From Anniella stebbinsi (Eukaryota; Chordata; Lepidosauria; Squamata; Anniellidae), in the NCBI GenBank assembly GCA_029215795.1, contig JARDYH010000003.1, positions 170,512,382 through 170,576,381 on the forward strand: DNA of 64,000 nt, written 5' to 3'. Position numbers and translations under genes: made by a program. Below, one piece after another: positions 20,687 through 31,800 of the stretch. Under the pieces are notes generated by a model. It saw only the letters and a program-made list of their open reading frames with translations. It had not been told where the DNA came from and made no database searches. Each line of letters starts with the position of its first letter. Within the stretch, counting starts at the first letter, position 1.

Positions 20687-20889
20687 TTTTGGACTACATC
20701 CCCCATCAGCCCCAGCCAGTATGGCCAAAGGCTAGGTATGCTGGGAGTTGTAGTCTAAAACATCTGGAGTGCAGCAGGTTGAGGAAGGCTGATTTAGGTC
20801 ATTCTTTTAAATGCTGTAAGCAAATATGTGAAAACTCCCGAAAGTAGTAGAAAGAAACCTGTTGCACACTGCAGTATCCTCATTGATAG

Positions 20890-21260
20890 GGCAGTGTGGC
20901 CAACTGTGCCGTTCTGCTAGTGCAAATGACGGTGTGCTAGCAGGAACTGGGCTCTAAACCATGTGCAAAAGGAGAATCCAACTGAAGTTACAGTTGTGCA
21001 AGCACAGTTGTGCAATTGGTTGTATAACCTGTTGTGCAGGCAGTTGTGCATTCTGCTGGTGCAACCCATTTTGCAATGGGTTGCCCATTATGCTTGCACA
21101 ATCCTTTGTCCAACCAGTTTACATTATGCATCTGTTACCCATTTTGTAACCAGTTGTGCATTACACTTGTGCAAGTGGCTGTGCAAAAAGTTGTACAAGT
21201 GGTTGTACAATGGATTGCGCAAGCGTAATGGGCAACCATTTGCACCATGAAAAGATTTGG
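20890..21260. repeat. cluster of TTGTGCA / TGCACAA words
   Basis: About a dozen copies of TTGTGCA, TGCACAA or one-base variants (TTGTACAA, TTGCGCAA) occur in about 300 bases, in both orientations. This is far above chance. No clear inverted ends are visible. Similar dense short-word clusters act as transposase-binding subterminal repeats in some DNA transposons, which is a possible reading here. Confidence 0.6.
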
Positions 21261-22134
21261 CAGTGCTCTGCTAGTGCTGTTTGAGTTTGCGAAATGACAC
21301 CATTGGATACCGCCCTAAAACTGATTACAGTGAAAAACTGGAGACATGTTCTGAGACCATCTCGTTTGCACCTTAAAATATGAATGTGAATTTTGCACAT
21401 TCATTTTACATGCAGGAAGGTATGGTATGTACAGTGAATATGCAAACTTCTGGCAATTAACTGAGCTGCAGAAAGGGGAGAGGAGTTAATCCTTTCTGCC
21501 TGTGCCATTTTTTCCACTGAAAAGTGCCTAATTCTCCCCCCAGAAAGTTGCTATTCTACCTGATATATGTACCTGTAACTTGTTCAGTTTCAGTACAATG
21601 CTATTTTACTCTTTCCTTCCTTACAGTGCAACCCCATGGATGCCTACTCAGAAGTAAGTTCAGTTGAGTTCAGTGGAACTTACTCCTGGGTAAGCATGGC
21701 CTGCAACCTTAGCAGATTTTCTACAGTTAGAAAAATGGTAGAAAGGAGATGGGAGGATTACATCTGGATGATGTCATCATCTGGAACCTCCGTGAAATTT
21801 TGTGACATGGTATTGCGATTGCACATTAAAAACCTCATCTGGAAGCAACCCTATATAGTTATTTGAGTGCCATATAGTCTATTAAACACTTTCTAAATTG
21901 GATAAAATATCAAGTAGAAGAAGTAATATTACAATGAAAATCATCATATTCTTTTTTTCTTCCTGACTAATAACGTTACTGTAGCTGGCTGTGTTGGTTT
22001 CTTCCTCTTTGTAGTATGAGTGTTTGTGAGGTTCATTTGTTGAAATCATTTTCTTCCTGCTGCTGAAGTATTTTTAGCTCACCCTCCCCATTTTTATGGG
22101 TCATCCCAGACAGGTTAATAGTAGAGTGACCAGA
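21261..22134. other. no gene; one short palindromic repeat (family C)
   Basis: 21627-21705 is a family C copy: GTGCAACCCCATGGATGCC, then ACTCAGAAGTAAG, with an inverse second half ACTTACTCCTGGGTAAGC. The rest is unremarkable. Confidence 0.55.
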
Positions 22135-22480
22135 TTTTTATTTACTTTTATTTTATTCAAGGAACACTCCCAAGATGCCAGATGAGATAAACTATATAAA
22201 ACAGGCACACTAAAAAATTCAGTAATTAAAGGTCCATAAAAAAGTGATTATCATTTAAAAACCCCAATAAAAGGCCTATTTATTATTAAGACCCAGCAGC
22301 ATAACATACTAAGGGAAAGCCATTGAAAACAGGTGAGTCTTCAGAACTTTTCTGAAGAGCTCCAAAGAATGTGTCTGATGAACTCCAAATGGAACCCAAG
22401 GTGTGATATCTTCTATCAGGAATCAAACTAGTGACCTTCTGAGTTATACCATATCCTGAAGCACAGAAACTGACATGACT
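22135..22480 (-). mobile_element. 3' end of an L2/CR1-clade LINE
   Basis: Read on the minus strand, about 22370-22310 encodes ELFRKVLKTHLFSMAFP followed by a stop, the characteristic C-terminus of L2/CR1-type ORF2. The T/A-rich tract at 22135-22300 is the 3' untranslated tail. The copy is heavily 5'-truncated and dead. Confidence 0.7.
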
Positions 22481-23530
22481 CATTGTAATTAGTAGTGGCT
22501 GGTTCAGAGGATAAACTGCTTACACCTGTTATGTGAGGATGAGGATGATGTGGGACATGAGGATTTTTGGCTCTTTTCTGGAGTCCCTAAAGCTCCCTGG
22601 ATGGCTTCTCTCAAACTTGGGGCTGTCTATATGTGGGGAAAGCCCCATGGTGGCTGTGTTGTTTATATGACACCGAAGCCACTGCGGAGCCATCCCAGGG
22701 CTTTCCCCTGAAGCTCCGAAATTAAAAAGTTGGGGACTTACCCCAACTTTTTTGTCTGGAGCGCAGAGAGGATGGCATATCACCAACTGTTGCTGTGCTC
22801 CGGAGTCATGGTGGAGGTGTGGCCAGGTGAATGGCGACCCCTGATTGGTCGCTGTCCGCCCGGGCAGGGGGGAGGGGGTGTTCCGGCGGGCCAGTGAGCT
22901 GAATGGCTGCCGGAACACCCCTGCAGGCAAGAGAGAGAAGAGGGCAAAGAAGGGCAGATTTCCCTCTTGTTTCCCCTTCCTCAAAAGATGAGAAGCTGCC
23001 AGTTCCCCCCTCCCCCACCAGAGGCTGGGGAAGGGATGACGGCAGCGGTGGTGTGGGTTAGAAAAGAGATGCTTCTCTCAAGGTGGAGACCCCACACAAA
23101 TACACCTCTCGCCTCTCCCTTCCTATTCCTTCTTTCTGCCTCCAATAGCTGGCACCTTCCCCTCCAAAAGAAGCACCGGAGTTGGCAGCGGAATTGTGCC
23201 CTTCCATGAGGGGTCAGTCACTTCGTGCCTCCACTGATCTCTCCCTTCTTCGCCCATTCTCCCCCCACCCCGCTTCACCCCAGCAGCAGCAGCTTAGAGA
23301 AAGCGACACACTTTTTCTCTTCACACCGTCAACCACCGCCAGTGCCGCCATCGTCCTGCTGAGAGAGGGAGACGATCCCCCCCCCCATGATTATCACTAT
23401 AAACCCCGCACTCGCTCCTGCAAGTGGGGATAAGATGGCGCAACCCTGCAGGAGTGTAAACATGGGATTTTGAGGGCTTGCAGAGCCAATGTGCCATCCA
23501 TTGTCAAGACACCTCCCCAGGAGAAGTCCC
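22481..23530. other. GC-rich stretch, probably transposon-derived
   Basis: CpG-rich from about 22610 to 23450. It contains an inverted pair GGGGGTGTTCCGGCGGGCC (about 22875) and GCCGGAACACCCC (about 22910). Frames of up to 151 codons exist on both strands but overlap one another and have no recognisable domain. The ends of any element are not visible. Confidence 0.4.
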
Positions 23531-24385
23531 AAAATAATGTTATTTAAAAGCTACATAAAATGTTAAATTAATATTGGCATTTAGACATAGAGTGTTGATG
23601 AAACTGATTAAAGCCAAGTTCATAATTAATGTCAGCTCACATGAGTTGTGTTTCAAGTATAGGGATGTATTCAAAAGACCTCTTGCCACCTGGAGATCCA
23701 GTTTCTTTTTAAACAAAAACCATGGCCGAATTTTGATAATTTACTTTCCAGTTGTAATGCACAAGAAAAAGCTCGTTTTATTTCATGCCCACACTTTATA
23801 GCCCACATTACTAATACAACTAGGACCTCGAAGCAGCTTCTAGGATATGAAAACATTAAACACAACCATCATACCACAAGAAAAATTAACATTGTCAGTT
23901 AAAACAATAAGACAGAGATCCAGATCCATAGAATATAATACAGATGAAACCAGCCTCACTTTCCCTTAAGTCTCTCCAAATCTTCCTGAACAAGAAAGTC
24001 TTGGCTAATATTTTGATGAATTTGGCTTTCCGTTTTTTTCTTGTGTAAGGCTTTCCAGTGAAATGGTACCCTCATCTGTATTTCACTGATGTGGAAAACA
24101 AAGCAGATCCTCATCAAAGACATTTCAGCATGGGGGGGGGGGAGAAAGAGGGGAGAGGGAGAAGGAGTGTTCCTTGAGATGCCCAACCTGAATTCACATA
24201 CTTTATAAGTTATACATAGTGGTAGTGGTGAGCAATTACGTTTATAGCTTTCTCAAAGCATCCCCAGTTCTATGCTCATATGACTGACACATGAATATAA
24301 CTTTCTTTTTGCGGGACTGATGCTGCAGCTATCTCTGGCAGGTGTATCTGCACATTAGTTGCTCTTCCGTCCAAATACAGTGGAG
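23531..24385. other. no feature recognised
   Basis: AT-rich with a short G run near 24134. No repeat ends or conserved frames. Confidence 0.5.
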
Positions 24386-24387
24386 CA

Positions 24388-24592
24388 TAGGAACATAGGA
24401 AGCTGCCTTATATTGACTCAGAACGTTAGTCCATCTAGCTCAGTATTGTCAACACTGTCTGGCAGCAGCTGTCCAGGGTTTCAGGTGTGATTCTTTTCCT
24501 CAGCCTACCTGTAGAAGCCAGGGATCGAACCTGGGACCTTCTGCATGGAAAGCAGGAGCTCTATCACACTGAGCTATTGCCCCTCCCTAGTG
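24388..24592 (-). mobile_element. tRNA-derived SINE (second family)
   Basis: On the minus strand 24590-24515 reads as a tRNA-like head: a TAGCTCAGTGTGATAGAGCT A-box region, an anticodon-arm-like GCTTTCCATGCAG, and GGTCCCAGGTTCGATCCC as B box. The arm resembles an Ala-type tRNA. The body runs to about 24388 with the family words 'ggcagcttcctatgttcc' (minus strand). A non-coding, pol III-type retroposon; I cannot name the family. Confidence 0.7.
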
Positions 24593-24720
24593 TTGGGGTG
24601 GGATTGGGGCTGCTCTCTTCTGCTCAGCTTTGGTCTTATCAAAGAGAAAGATAGAGTGGGGGCCAAACTAAATGGTCATCTAATCATGCATAATGTAGCT
24701 ATACAGGATAGTTTTATTTA

Positions 24721-24728
24721 GTTTTAAG
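24721..24728. repeat. left target-site duplication of the hAT
   Basis: GTTTTAAG, repeated exactly at 31967-31974. The 8-bp length is diagnostic for hAT transposons. Confidence 0.9.
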
Positions 24729-24904
24729 TAGGGATGTGCACTGACCCCCCGGATCGGATCGGACAGCGGATCGGAATCGGACCTGGGGGATCAGATCGGA
24801 GGCCAGGCGGTTCGGATCGGATCTGATTCCAATCCGTGGATTGGATTTCCGATCCGGATCGGACACCATTTTGAATGCATTTCCCCATAGTGTAGTATTG
24901 TGTT

Positions 24905-25460
24905 ACAAAAACGGCTATAACTTTTTCATTTTTAAAGATAGAAGGATGAAACTTGGGAACTTTGTAGATGGGTTAGGGGTTGTTATCTGGGAGAAATTTC
25001 AGAAAGATTGGTGCATGCATTTGGGGCAATTAATTTTTTAATAAAACACCAGGAATGTCTATAACTTTTTAATTTTTAAAGTTACACACATGAAACATTG
25101 CCACATTGTAGGGGGTACATTGGGACCCATGTGTTTGAAATTTCAGAAACATAGGTGCTTGTCTGGTGTGGCAATTAATTTTAGAAAAATGGGTAGTAGT
25201 GGGGTAAATACAGTTACGGCTCCCACTTTTTTATTTTTAAAGATACAAACAGGAAACTTGGGCACATTACCTGTAACACTTGGCTTGATATGTGTGTGAA
25301 ACTTTAGAAACATAGGTGCTTGCCTTGTGTGGCAATTCAGTTTTGAAACATTGAGGGAAGAAACACCTATAACTTTTTCATTTTTAAAGTTACACACATG
25401 AAACTTTGCCACATTGTAGGTGGGTTAGGGGTAGTTGTTATCTGTCAATTTCAGAATGAT
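24905..25460. repeat. degenerate about 150-bp tandem repeat inside the hAT
   Basis: Four diverged units start near 24908, 25053, 25213 and 25363, each with TATAACTTTTTCATTTTTAA (or a close variant) followed by GATGAAACTTGGGAAC-like or CACACATGAAACTTTGCC-like text. Spacing is about 145-160 bp. Confidence 0.75.
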
Positions 25461-25604
25461 AGGTCCAGGCATTTGATGACTATGGATTTTTTAGATTAAA
25501 AGTTACAAAAGTTTTTCCACAGAGGCTTGGGCTGTTGCATTCCCCTCCCCCACCTCCCCCTCCCTCTTTTATCTGTCAAAACTCCATGTTGTTGTAAACA
25601 TAAT

Positions 25605-26330
25605 GTTGGGGACTCGGTGAGGTTCTCCTTGAGGGAGGACCCAGAGTCCTGTGGCTTGTGCAAGGAGGGCGGCTTGCTCTCCTCGCAGGTGATAGGATCT
25701 GGAAGGCAGCAACAGCAGGCAGGCAGGAAGGCAGGCAGGCATGGCAAAGTCCAACGTTGGGGACTCGGTGAGGTTCTCCTTGAGGGAGGACCCAGAGTCC
25801 CATGGCTTGTGGAAGGAGGGCGGCTTGCTCTCCTCGCAGGTGATAGGATCTGGAAAGTAGCAACAGCAGGCAGGCAGGAAGGCAGGCAGGCATGGCAAAG
25901 TCCAACGTTGGGGACTCGGTGAGGTTCTCCCTGAGGGAAGACCCAGAGTCCCGTGGCTTGTGCAAGGAGGGCGGCTTGCTCTCCTCGCAGGTGATAGGAC
26001 CTGGAAGGCAGCAACAGCAGGCAGGCAGGAAGGAAGGCAGGCATGGCAAAGTCCAACGTTGGGGACTCGGTGAGGTTCTCCTTGAGGGAAGACCCAGAGT
26101 CCCGTGGCTTGTGCAAGGAGGGCGGCTTGCTCTCCTCGCAGGTGATAGGACCTGGAAGGCAGCAACAGCAGGCAGGCAGGAAGGCAGGCAGGCATGGCAA
26201 AGTCCAACGTTGGGGACTCGGTGAGGTTCTCCTTGAGGGAGGACCCAGAGTCCCGTGGCTTGTGCAAGGAGAGCGGCTTGCTCTCCTCGCAGGTGATAGG
26301 ATCTGGAAGGCAGCAACAGCAGGCAGGCAT
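25605..26330. repeat. 151-bp minisatellite, 4.8 units, inside the hAT
   Basis: GTTGGGGACTCGGTGAGG recurs at 25605, 25756, 25907, 26058 and 26209, exactly 151 bp apart; the last unit is incomplete. Units are more than 95 percent alike by eye. The unit contains CAACAGCAGGCAGGCAGG and is free of stops, and 151 is not a multiple of three, so long frames arise in every phase on both strands. These frames are by-products, not genes. Confidence 0.92.
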
Positions 26331-26354
26331 TCAATGGGCGAATTCACTTCTTTC

Positions 26355-27260
26355 TGGGGCACTGTGGCAGAGAGAGTTCCATAGGCTGCAAAAGAAGAAG
26401 GGAAAAAAATGAATATTAGATAAATACTTTAATACTGCAAAAGAAGAAGGGAAAATAAAGATTTGTAAAGAAGGCAAGGCCTAGTCTCCCCTGGCCACAC
26501 CCTTCTTGTTTGTGACTCCCAATCCTCCTTCTCCTGCTTCACCCCTCCCTTTCTTAATTACTCGTTTGAGCCTTTTGTTAGAGTGATTGGCTATCCTTTT
26601 GTGTCTGGCACAGCTGTACACAGATCACAGAGCCATTACTAGAGCATTAGAGAATTACCATTTGTTTTGTCCTTGGGTTTGTGTTATCTCCTAATCAATA
26701 ATCACCCTACTTTAGGGTGACCAGATCCAGGTCAGGGCTCCTGTAACTTTAACAGTTGTAGAGCAAAGGGAATTTCAGCCAGTGTCATTTATATGCAATT
26801 AGTTCCTGGTGAAATCCCCTCTTCATCACAACAGTTAAAGGTGCAGGGGCCCTGCCTTCTTTTCTATATGGTCACTCTGCCTGCACCTTTAACTGTTGTG
26901 AGGAAGAGGGAATTTCAACAGGAACTAATTGCATACAACATGACACTGGCTGAAATTCCCTTTGCTCTACAACTGTTAAAGTTATAGGAGCCCTGACCTG
27001 GATTTTTATCTGTTCAGCCTACCCTACTTCACATACAGTGAAACCTTCATTACATAATACTTTAACAACTAGCTCTCAGACTGCCCCTTACCTGAGTCGT
27101 GCGGGCGACGTGGTTCGATGGGCCACCTCCAGGCAGCCGTGTCTTGGGGAAGATGGTCAGTCAGGATTCCCGTCTCTCCCGGGCACTGTGGCGAAGAGTT
27201 CCATAGGCTGCAAAAGAGCAAGGGAAAAAAAAGAATGAATATGAGATGAACACTTTAACA
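26355..27260. repeat. duplicated block flanking a MITE inside the hAT
   Basis: 26356-26431 (GAGTTCCATAGGCTGCAAAA, then an A/G-rich stretch and AATACTTTA) is repeated at 27180-27257 with small changes. A family B MITE and unrelated sequence lie between. A second pair, CTCTCAGACTGCCCC followed by a CTTACC...TAGTCGTGCGG block, occurs at about 27072 and 27362. Confidence 0.7.
26715..27019. mobile_element. MITE family B, copy 2, nested in the hAT
   Basis: It starts GGGTGACCAGATCCAGG and ends ATCTGTTCAGCC, with TA on both sides (26713-26714, 27020-27021). Same palindromic body as 1347-1648. It is younger than, or travelled with, the host hAT. Confidence 0.8.
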
Positions 27261-27626
27261 CAACTGGCTCCCTCCCACCCAGGATTGGCCTCTTGGCTGT
27301 TCCTGAGTGCCAACGCCCAACCGTTAAGCATACGGAGCTGGAAGCTGACTCGGAAGTAAGCTCTCAGACTGCCCCACTTCTGGACACTCTCAGGTGTCCC
27401 TGTGTTGAATGCACACACTTACCTTAGTCGTGCGGCCGCTGTGGATCGGAGGACCACTTCCAGTCGGGTCCCTCCAGGCAAAGTCTCAGAGTGGCACAAG
27501 TCTCAGTGGCACAGGCAAAGTCCCAGTGGTACGGGCGCCTCCAGGCAAAGTCACAGCAGCACAGGCAAAGTCACAGCAGCACAGGCAAAGTCACAGCAGC
27601 ATGGGCACCTCCAGGCAGGCAGAGGC

Positions 27627-27850
27627 AGAGGCAGGCATAATGCCAGGCGCTTGCACATTGCACAAGTAAGCAATAGAACCGTGGGACCGGCCCATGCATT
27701 CCGGCTACTTCGCAATGGCGGCAACCAGGCAGGCGGGCAGGCAAAGGCAGAGGCGGGCATAATGCCAGGTGCTTGCACATTGCACAAGTAAGCAATAGAA
27801 CCGTGGGTCCGGCCCACGCGATCTGGCTACTTCGCAATGGTGGCTACTTA
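27627..27850. repeat. two-unit about 122-bp tandem repeat inside the hAT
   Basis: CATAATGCCAGG recurs at 27636 and 27758, followed in both by CTTGCACATTGCACAAGTAA and GCAATAGAACCGTGGG. Preceding CAGGCAAAGTCACAGCAGCA triplets form a shorter repeat at about 27545-27600. Confidence 0.8.
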
Positions 27851-28364
27851 GCTGGCGGGCAGGCACATAGGTCCAACAGACACAGTCAGAAACAGCGTAG
27901 GATGCTGCTTTGTCATCCACTCAATGTAGGTGCCTGGAAGAGGAATCCTATCGCTTCCTATGTTAAGAGTCGGAGAGGTGCATGCATTCCTTGGCAATAA
28001 AATAAGCCTTCTTCTTATCCAAAGTTCTCATGAACCTCTAATGTGGTCTTTTACATGAAGAAACACCCATGGAAGTGTGGGACCTTACAGATGGCCTGGA
28101 GGGAGTCATCGGAGTCCAATTTCAGAGGCATACGTGCAAGCACATTGGTTTAAGTCAAACAACATAGAATGTGTGAGATGCTTGTGCATCCCCACAATAT
28201 AAGAGGCTAGGAGAAGAAACTAGATCCCTTCGGGATCCTTCGTTCAGAGTTGAGTTACTGAGCTGTAAGAAAATAAAACTTATTAACCAAAAATAAGAAT
28301 TAAAAAATCAAGGGCCTGCCGGAGCCTGCCAAAAGGTGTGGAATGGATGGGGGGTGCCTGCCAA

Positions 28365-30878
28365 TTACTCCCCCGAGGGCATGAGGGTGGGGTATCCCAG
28401 CAGGGGCAGATTGACCTTGAGGAAGACCAGCTGCTCCACCATCTCAGCGTCCAAGCGAGAGTGGTGGGGTGTGACCACGTCGCCCGCCATGGAAAACACC
28501 CGCTCGCTTGGAACGCTGGACGGTGGACAGCTGATTCTGTCCATGGCCACCCGTGCCAGATCAGGCCACATCTGGCGCCAGGATGACCAGTAGGCCAAGG
28601 GTTCAATGGAGCCGTCCTCCATCTGCTCGGCCAGGTAACGCTGCACTGCTGCTGCAGGTTCATCCTGGCGGTGGCTGGGTTGGGTGCCTCTATGCCCAAC
28701 CGCAGCCTGCAAGGCCTTGTCCCAAAACCCCTGGCCTGTCCCCCTGCTGGGTGTGGTGGTGCTGCTGCCGCCACTGCTGGTGGTGCTGAGCGGACTCAGC
28801 GCCTGGGCTTCGGTGGGCTCCTCCTCTGCCTGCCCAATCCTGGCTTCCCGAACGGCCGCCCGGGCCGCCACGCTGCAGTGGAAATGCCCAGCATTTCCAC
28901 CCAACCCGCCCGGGAAGTCTGCCCACACAACCCATCTTTGATGCACGGGTCGCACATGGTGGCCAACATGTACTGCCTCTCGTTGTAGAGAGGCTGGACC
29001 TGGCGGAATAGGCTTTCCCTCAGCCTCGTCACCACTTCCCGCACCTCTGGCAGGAAGCGCCTGCCGGTGACGGGATCCCCAGCCTCCAGAAACTTGCCCA
29101 TCTGTGTCTGGAGATGCCTGGCCATGGGGATCACCTGGCTGAGGAGGGCAGTGCTGCTGCTCAGGGTCTCGGTGGCCTCAAGGAACGTCTTGAGGACCAC
29201 CAGAAGCTGGGGCATGGCCTCCCACTGCTGCCTGGACAGTGGGGCCTGGATGCCAATGTCCCTGACCCTGAACATCTTGTGGACAACACGCTGTTGCTCC
29301 ACCATATGCTCGAGCATGTGGTAGGTGGAGTTCCAACGTGTTGCCATGTCCTGCACTAGCCGGTGCTGCGGAAGTCCCAGCTCCTGCTGCTTCTCCCACA
29401 GCAACCGACTGCCCTTCACGCTGCAGTGGAAATGCCCAGCCACCTTCCTGCAGTTCTCTAGGAGATTACGGATAGGGTGAGGGAGAGGGGCCTTGCTGCC
29501 TCCAAGGCCATCCCTTACGACCAGGTTGAAGACGTGTGCGATGCAGCGGATGCCTTCAAATCCGCCATCACGCACCGCCTTCACCATGTTGGCCCCCCCA
29601 TCTGTGACCATGTAACCGCGGGTGTGCTGGTGCCCGCCCAGCCACCCTGCCACCATGCGGTTCATGGCCTCCGTAATCTCCTCCACCGTGTGGGACTGGT
29701 CCATGACTACGGTATGAAGGAGGGCCCAGCGGCAGCTCTCCTTCCCAGTCCTGGAAGTCCTGGGTGCTTCCTGTCCTGAGGCTCCCCACCAGTGAGCCGT
29801 CAGGGACAGGTAAGCATGCACTCCTCCTTCGCTGGACCAGTGAAGTGCACCTTCTGCCTGGCACAGACGACCCAGAACTAACTCCCTGCATGCCCGGTAC
29901 AGGGAGGGCACCACACGCCTGCTCAGGGTGGTGCGACACGGCGGCTTGTAGTATGGAACCACAAGAGCCATCAGCCTCTTGAAGCCTGCGTTCTCGATGA
30001 GGCTGAATGGCTGGTCATCCAACGCCACCATCTCACGATGCAATTGGTGTTCTGGTTGGGCGTTGGAAAACGCCACCTTGTGGCTCCATACTTCCCCCAC
30101 CCCATGTCTTCCATGGTGGCCTGGCGAAGCCTCTTGGGGATGGGAGCTCGAGGGCTGGCAGAAGTTGCAGGAGCCTTCTGCTTGCCCTTGCTACTAGCAC
30201 CAGTCTGCTGCGAGGTGCCCGCCTCGGTCCCAAGCAAAACATGTGGCGGCTGAGGTTGGTGGTGGTGAAGTGGCCTGGCATTTTTACCCTGCTCACAGAC
30301 ATCTTGCAGTGGCGACAGACAGTAAAGTGGGCATCCACTGCCACCTCAAAGTGGTCCCACACCTTGCTTGCCTGTCGCTTCTGGGGTTACACAGATGGCC
30401 CGCCAGTGCCTTCACTACTCTGCGGTGTCACCTCAGGAGCAGGGGAATGAGTGGAAGAGAGGACTGGAGAGCGAGGCTCTGCTGTTGCCTGCTCTTCCTC
30501 TTGCTCCACATCAGAGTCCTCCTTCTCACTCTGAACCGCACTGACTCCCACAACGTCTGGGAAAAGTTCAGTCAGCGGGTTCACAGGCTCACCCACCAAA
30601 GAAGGAGCTGGAGATAGTGCTCCTTCTTCACGGCCACTGCTGCTCCCAGCACCTGCCTCAGGTAGCTGAAAGAGTGCCCTGCAGGCACTATCTTCAGTTG
30701 CCTCTGCCTGCTTCTGCTTCCCCAGTACAGGACGCCTCAGTTGAACTGGGGGTGTGGAAGAACCCTGCCTGCTGCTGGTCCCAGCAGCAGCAGCAGCAGC
30801 AGCAGCAGCGCCGCGCCCAGAGCAGCCTCTCCCAAGTGCTGCCTTAGCAGCAGTCCCCCTTTGGGTAGCACGCTTCAT
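28365..30878 (-). pseudogene. hAT-family transposase (BED finger, RNase H-like core, hATC domain), decayed
   Basis: Read on the minus strand. N-terminal segment (30878-30387, 163 codons from ATG): an alanine run, Ser/Pro/Glu-rich and acidic, ending at an in-frame TAA (30389-30387). The same frame resumes with VWDHFEV, C-x2-C, HFTTTNLSRH: a BED zinc finger (about 30365-30255). After two frameshifts the core follows (30100-28796): DDQPFSLIENAGFKRL, YLSLTAHWW, MVTDGGANMVKAV (second catalytic Asp region), CIAHVFNLVV and DMATRWNSTYHMLE. After another frameshift the C-terminal hATC dimerisation domain reads YWSSWRQMWP, SSVPSERVFSMAGDVVT and LDAEMVEQLVFLKVNL (about 28620-28410). The first catalytic Asp is not found: near 29840 the frame jumps and the expected TxDxWxS reads as HW-SSEGG. 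It would have cut and pasted this element and its 1.3-kb relative; not functional as it stands. Confidence 0.92.
30783..30808. repeat. (AGC)n run coding polyalanine in the transposase N-terminus
   Basis: Eight to nine AGC/GCA triplets, read on the minus strand as an alanine run near residue 25 of the transposase. A simple triplet microsatellite. Confidence 0.8.
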
Positions 30879-30967
30879 TATTATAATTTATTATTTATTT
30901 TTAAGGAGTATGTGTGCTTTGCCTACAGTTTTTGTGTGCTATGTAGCAGCAGGCTACACAGCCCAGC

Positions 30968-30968
<1 letters not shown>

Positions 30969-31009
<41 letters not shown>

Positions 31010-31045
31010 AGCATTTTTTTTGGTAATTTTTTTGGGTTTTTTTCG

Positions 31046-31075
<30 letters not shown>
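30969..31075. repeat. (CA)n and (AG)n microsatellites inside the hAT
   Basis: (CA)n occupies about 30969-31002 and (AG)n about 31046-31074. They lie upstream of the minus-strand transposase, in the region where its promoter would be expected. Confidence 0.85.
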
Positions 31076-31077
<2 letters not shown>

Positions 31078-31477
31078 TAACACACTCACTCCCAAGACTA
31101 ACTATTTTTTTTAAGACAAACTGGACAAACTAACAAACAAACATGCAATAGAGAAAGGCAAGAGAGATACAGAGAGAAAGAGAGCGCAAGGAAAGCTGAA
31201 GAAGAAACCAGAAACTCCAAAACACCTCCAAAATTCAATCGATCACACCAGCTCAAAATCAACACTCCAACCTCCAACTCAATCACCCCACAAAGAGCCA
31301 AAAGGGAAGGACTGAGAATATATACTGGGTGTGCCCTCCTCCAGCATTGCGATTGGAGGCTGAAGAAAGCCTTAACAGGATTGGGTGATTCATTCATGTA
31401 GTCTAAGCACAATTGGTGGATCAAGCTGTCAAACACAGAGCCTCCCCCCCCCCACTGGAAGTTAAAATAATAAAGTT

Positions 31478-31800
31478 TTAAACCTTTGTTTCCCACTAAA
31501 ATATTGCACCAATTTCTCTGTAATTTTCAACACATGAGGGGACATACATACTATCCCATGTGAGCGAGTTTCAACTACCTACCTCTTAAAACAAAAAAGT
31601 TACACAGCATATTCTCTTTCTTGGCTGTAAACAACAAGCCACATGTAAAAAGCCATTAATATTAATAAACCTTTGTTTCCCACTAAAGTCTTGCACCAAT
31701 TTCTTTGTAATTTTCAACACATGAGGGGACATACATACTCTCCCATGTGAGCAAGTTTCAACTTCCTACCTCTTAAAACAAAAAAGTTATAGCATATTAT
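31478..31800. repeat. 190-bp direct duplication near the right end of the hAT
   Basis: AAACCTTTGTTTCCCACTAA followed by TTGCACCAATTTCT and ACACATGAGGGGACATACAT occurs at about 31478 and 31669, with ACCTCTTAAAACAAAAAAGT at the end of both units. Confidence 0.85.

Larger units (their letters stand above)
19336..20792. mobile_element. palindromic MITE split by a GC-rich hAT insertion
   Basis: The left arm (19336-19370, containing GCCTGCCAGATGTTTTGGAC) and the right arm (20687-20792, containing ACATCTGGAGTGCAGCAGG and GGGAGTTGTAGTCTAAAAC) are two halves of one palindromic family also seen at 596-731. Removing 19371-20686 and one copy of TTTTGGAC restores continuity. Confidence 0.7.

Noticed and set aside
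19370..20735. Frames of 100-170 codons with Arg/Pro-rich translation
   Set aside because: They lie in the GC-rich palindromic hAT and repeat with its units; not genes.
22529..23433. Overlapping frames of 70-151 codons in a GC-rich stretch
   Set aside because: Found on both strands, mutually overlapping, without domains; they follow from the high GC content.
24515..24590. Possible tRNA gene on the minus strand
   Set aside because: A and B boxes are present, but the arms do not pair well and the sequence continues into a dispersed SINE body.
25496..26362. Minus-strand frames of 252-288 codons and several plus-strand frames over 100 codons
   Set aside because: They are translations of the stop-free 151-bp tandem repeat in different phases; no domain, and the same text appears in every frame.
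28283..28955. Plus-strand and alternative minus-strand frames opposite the hAT transposase
   Set aside because: Antisense or out-of-phase shadows of the hATC region.
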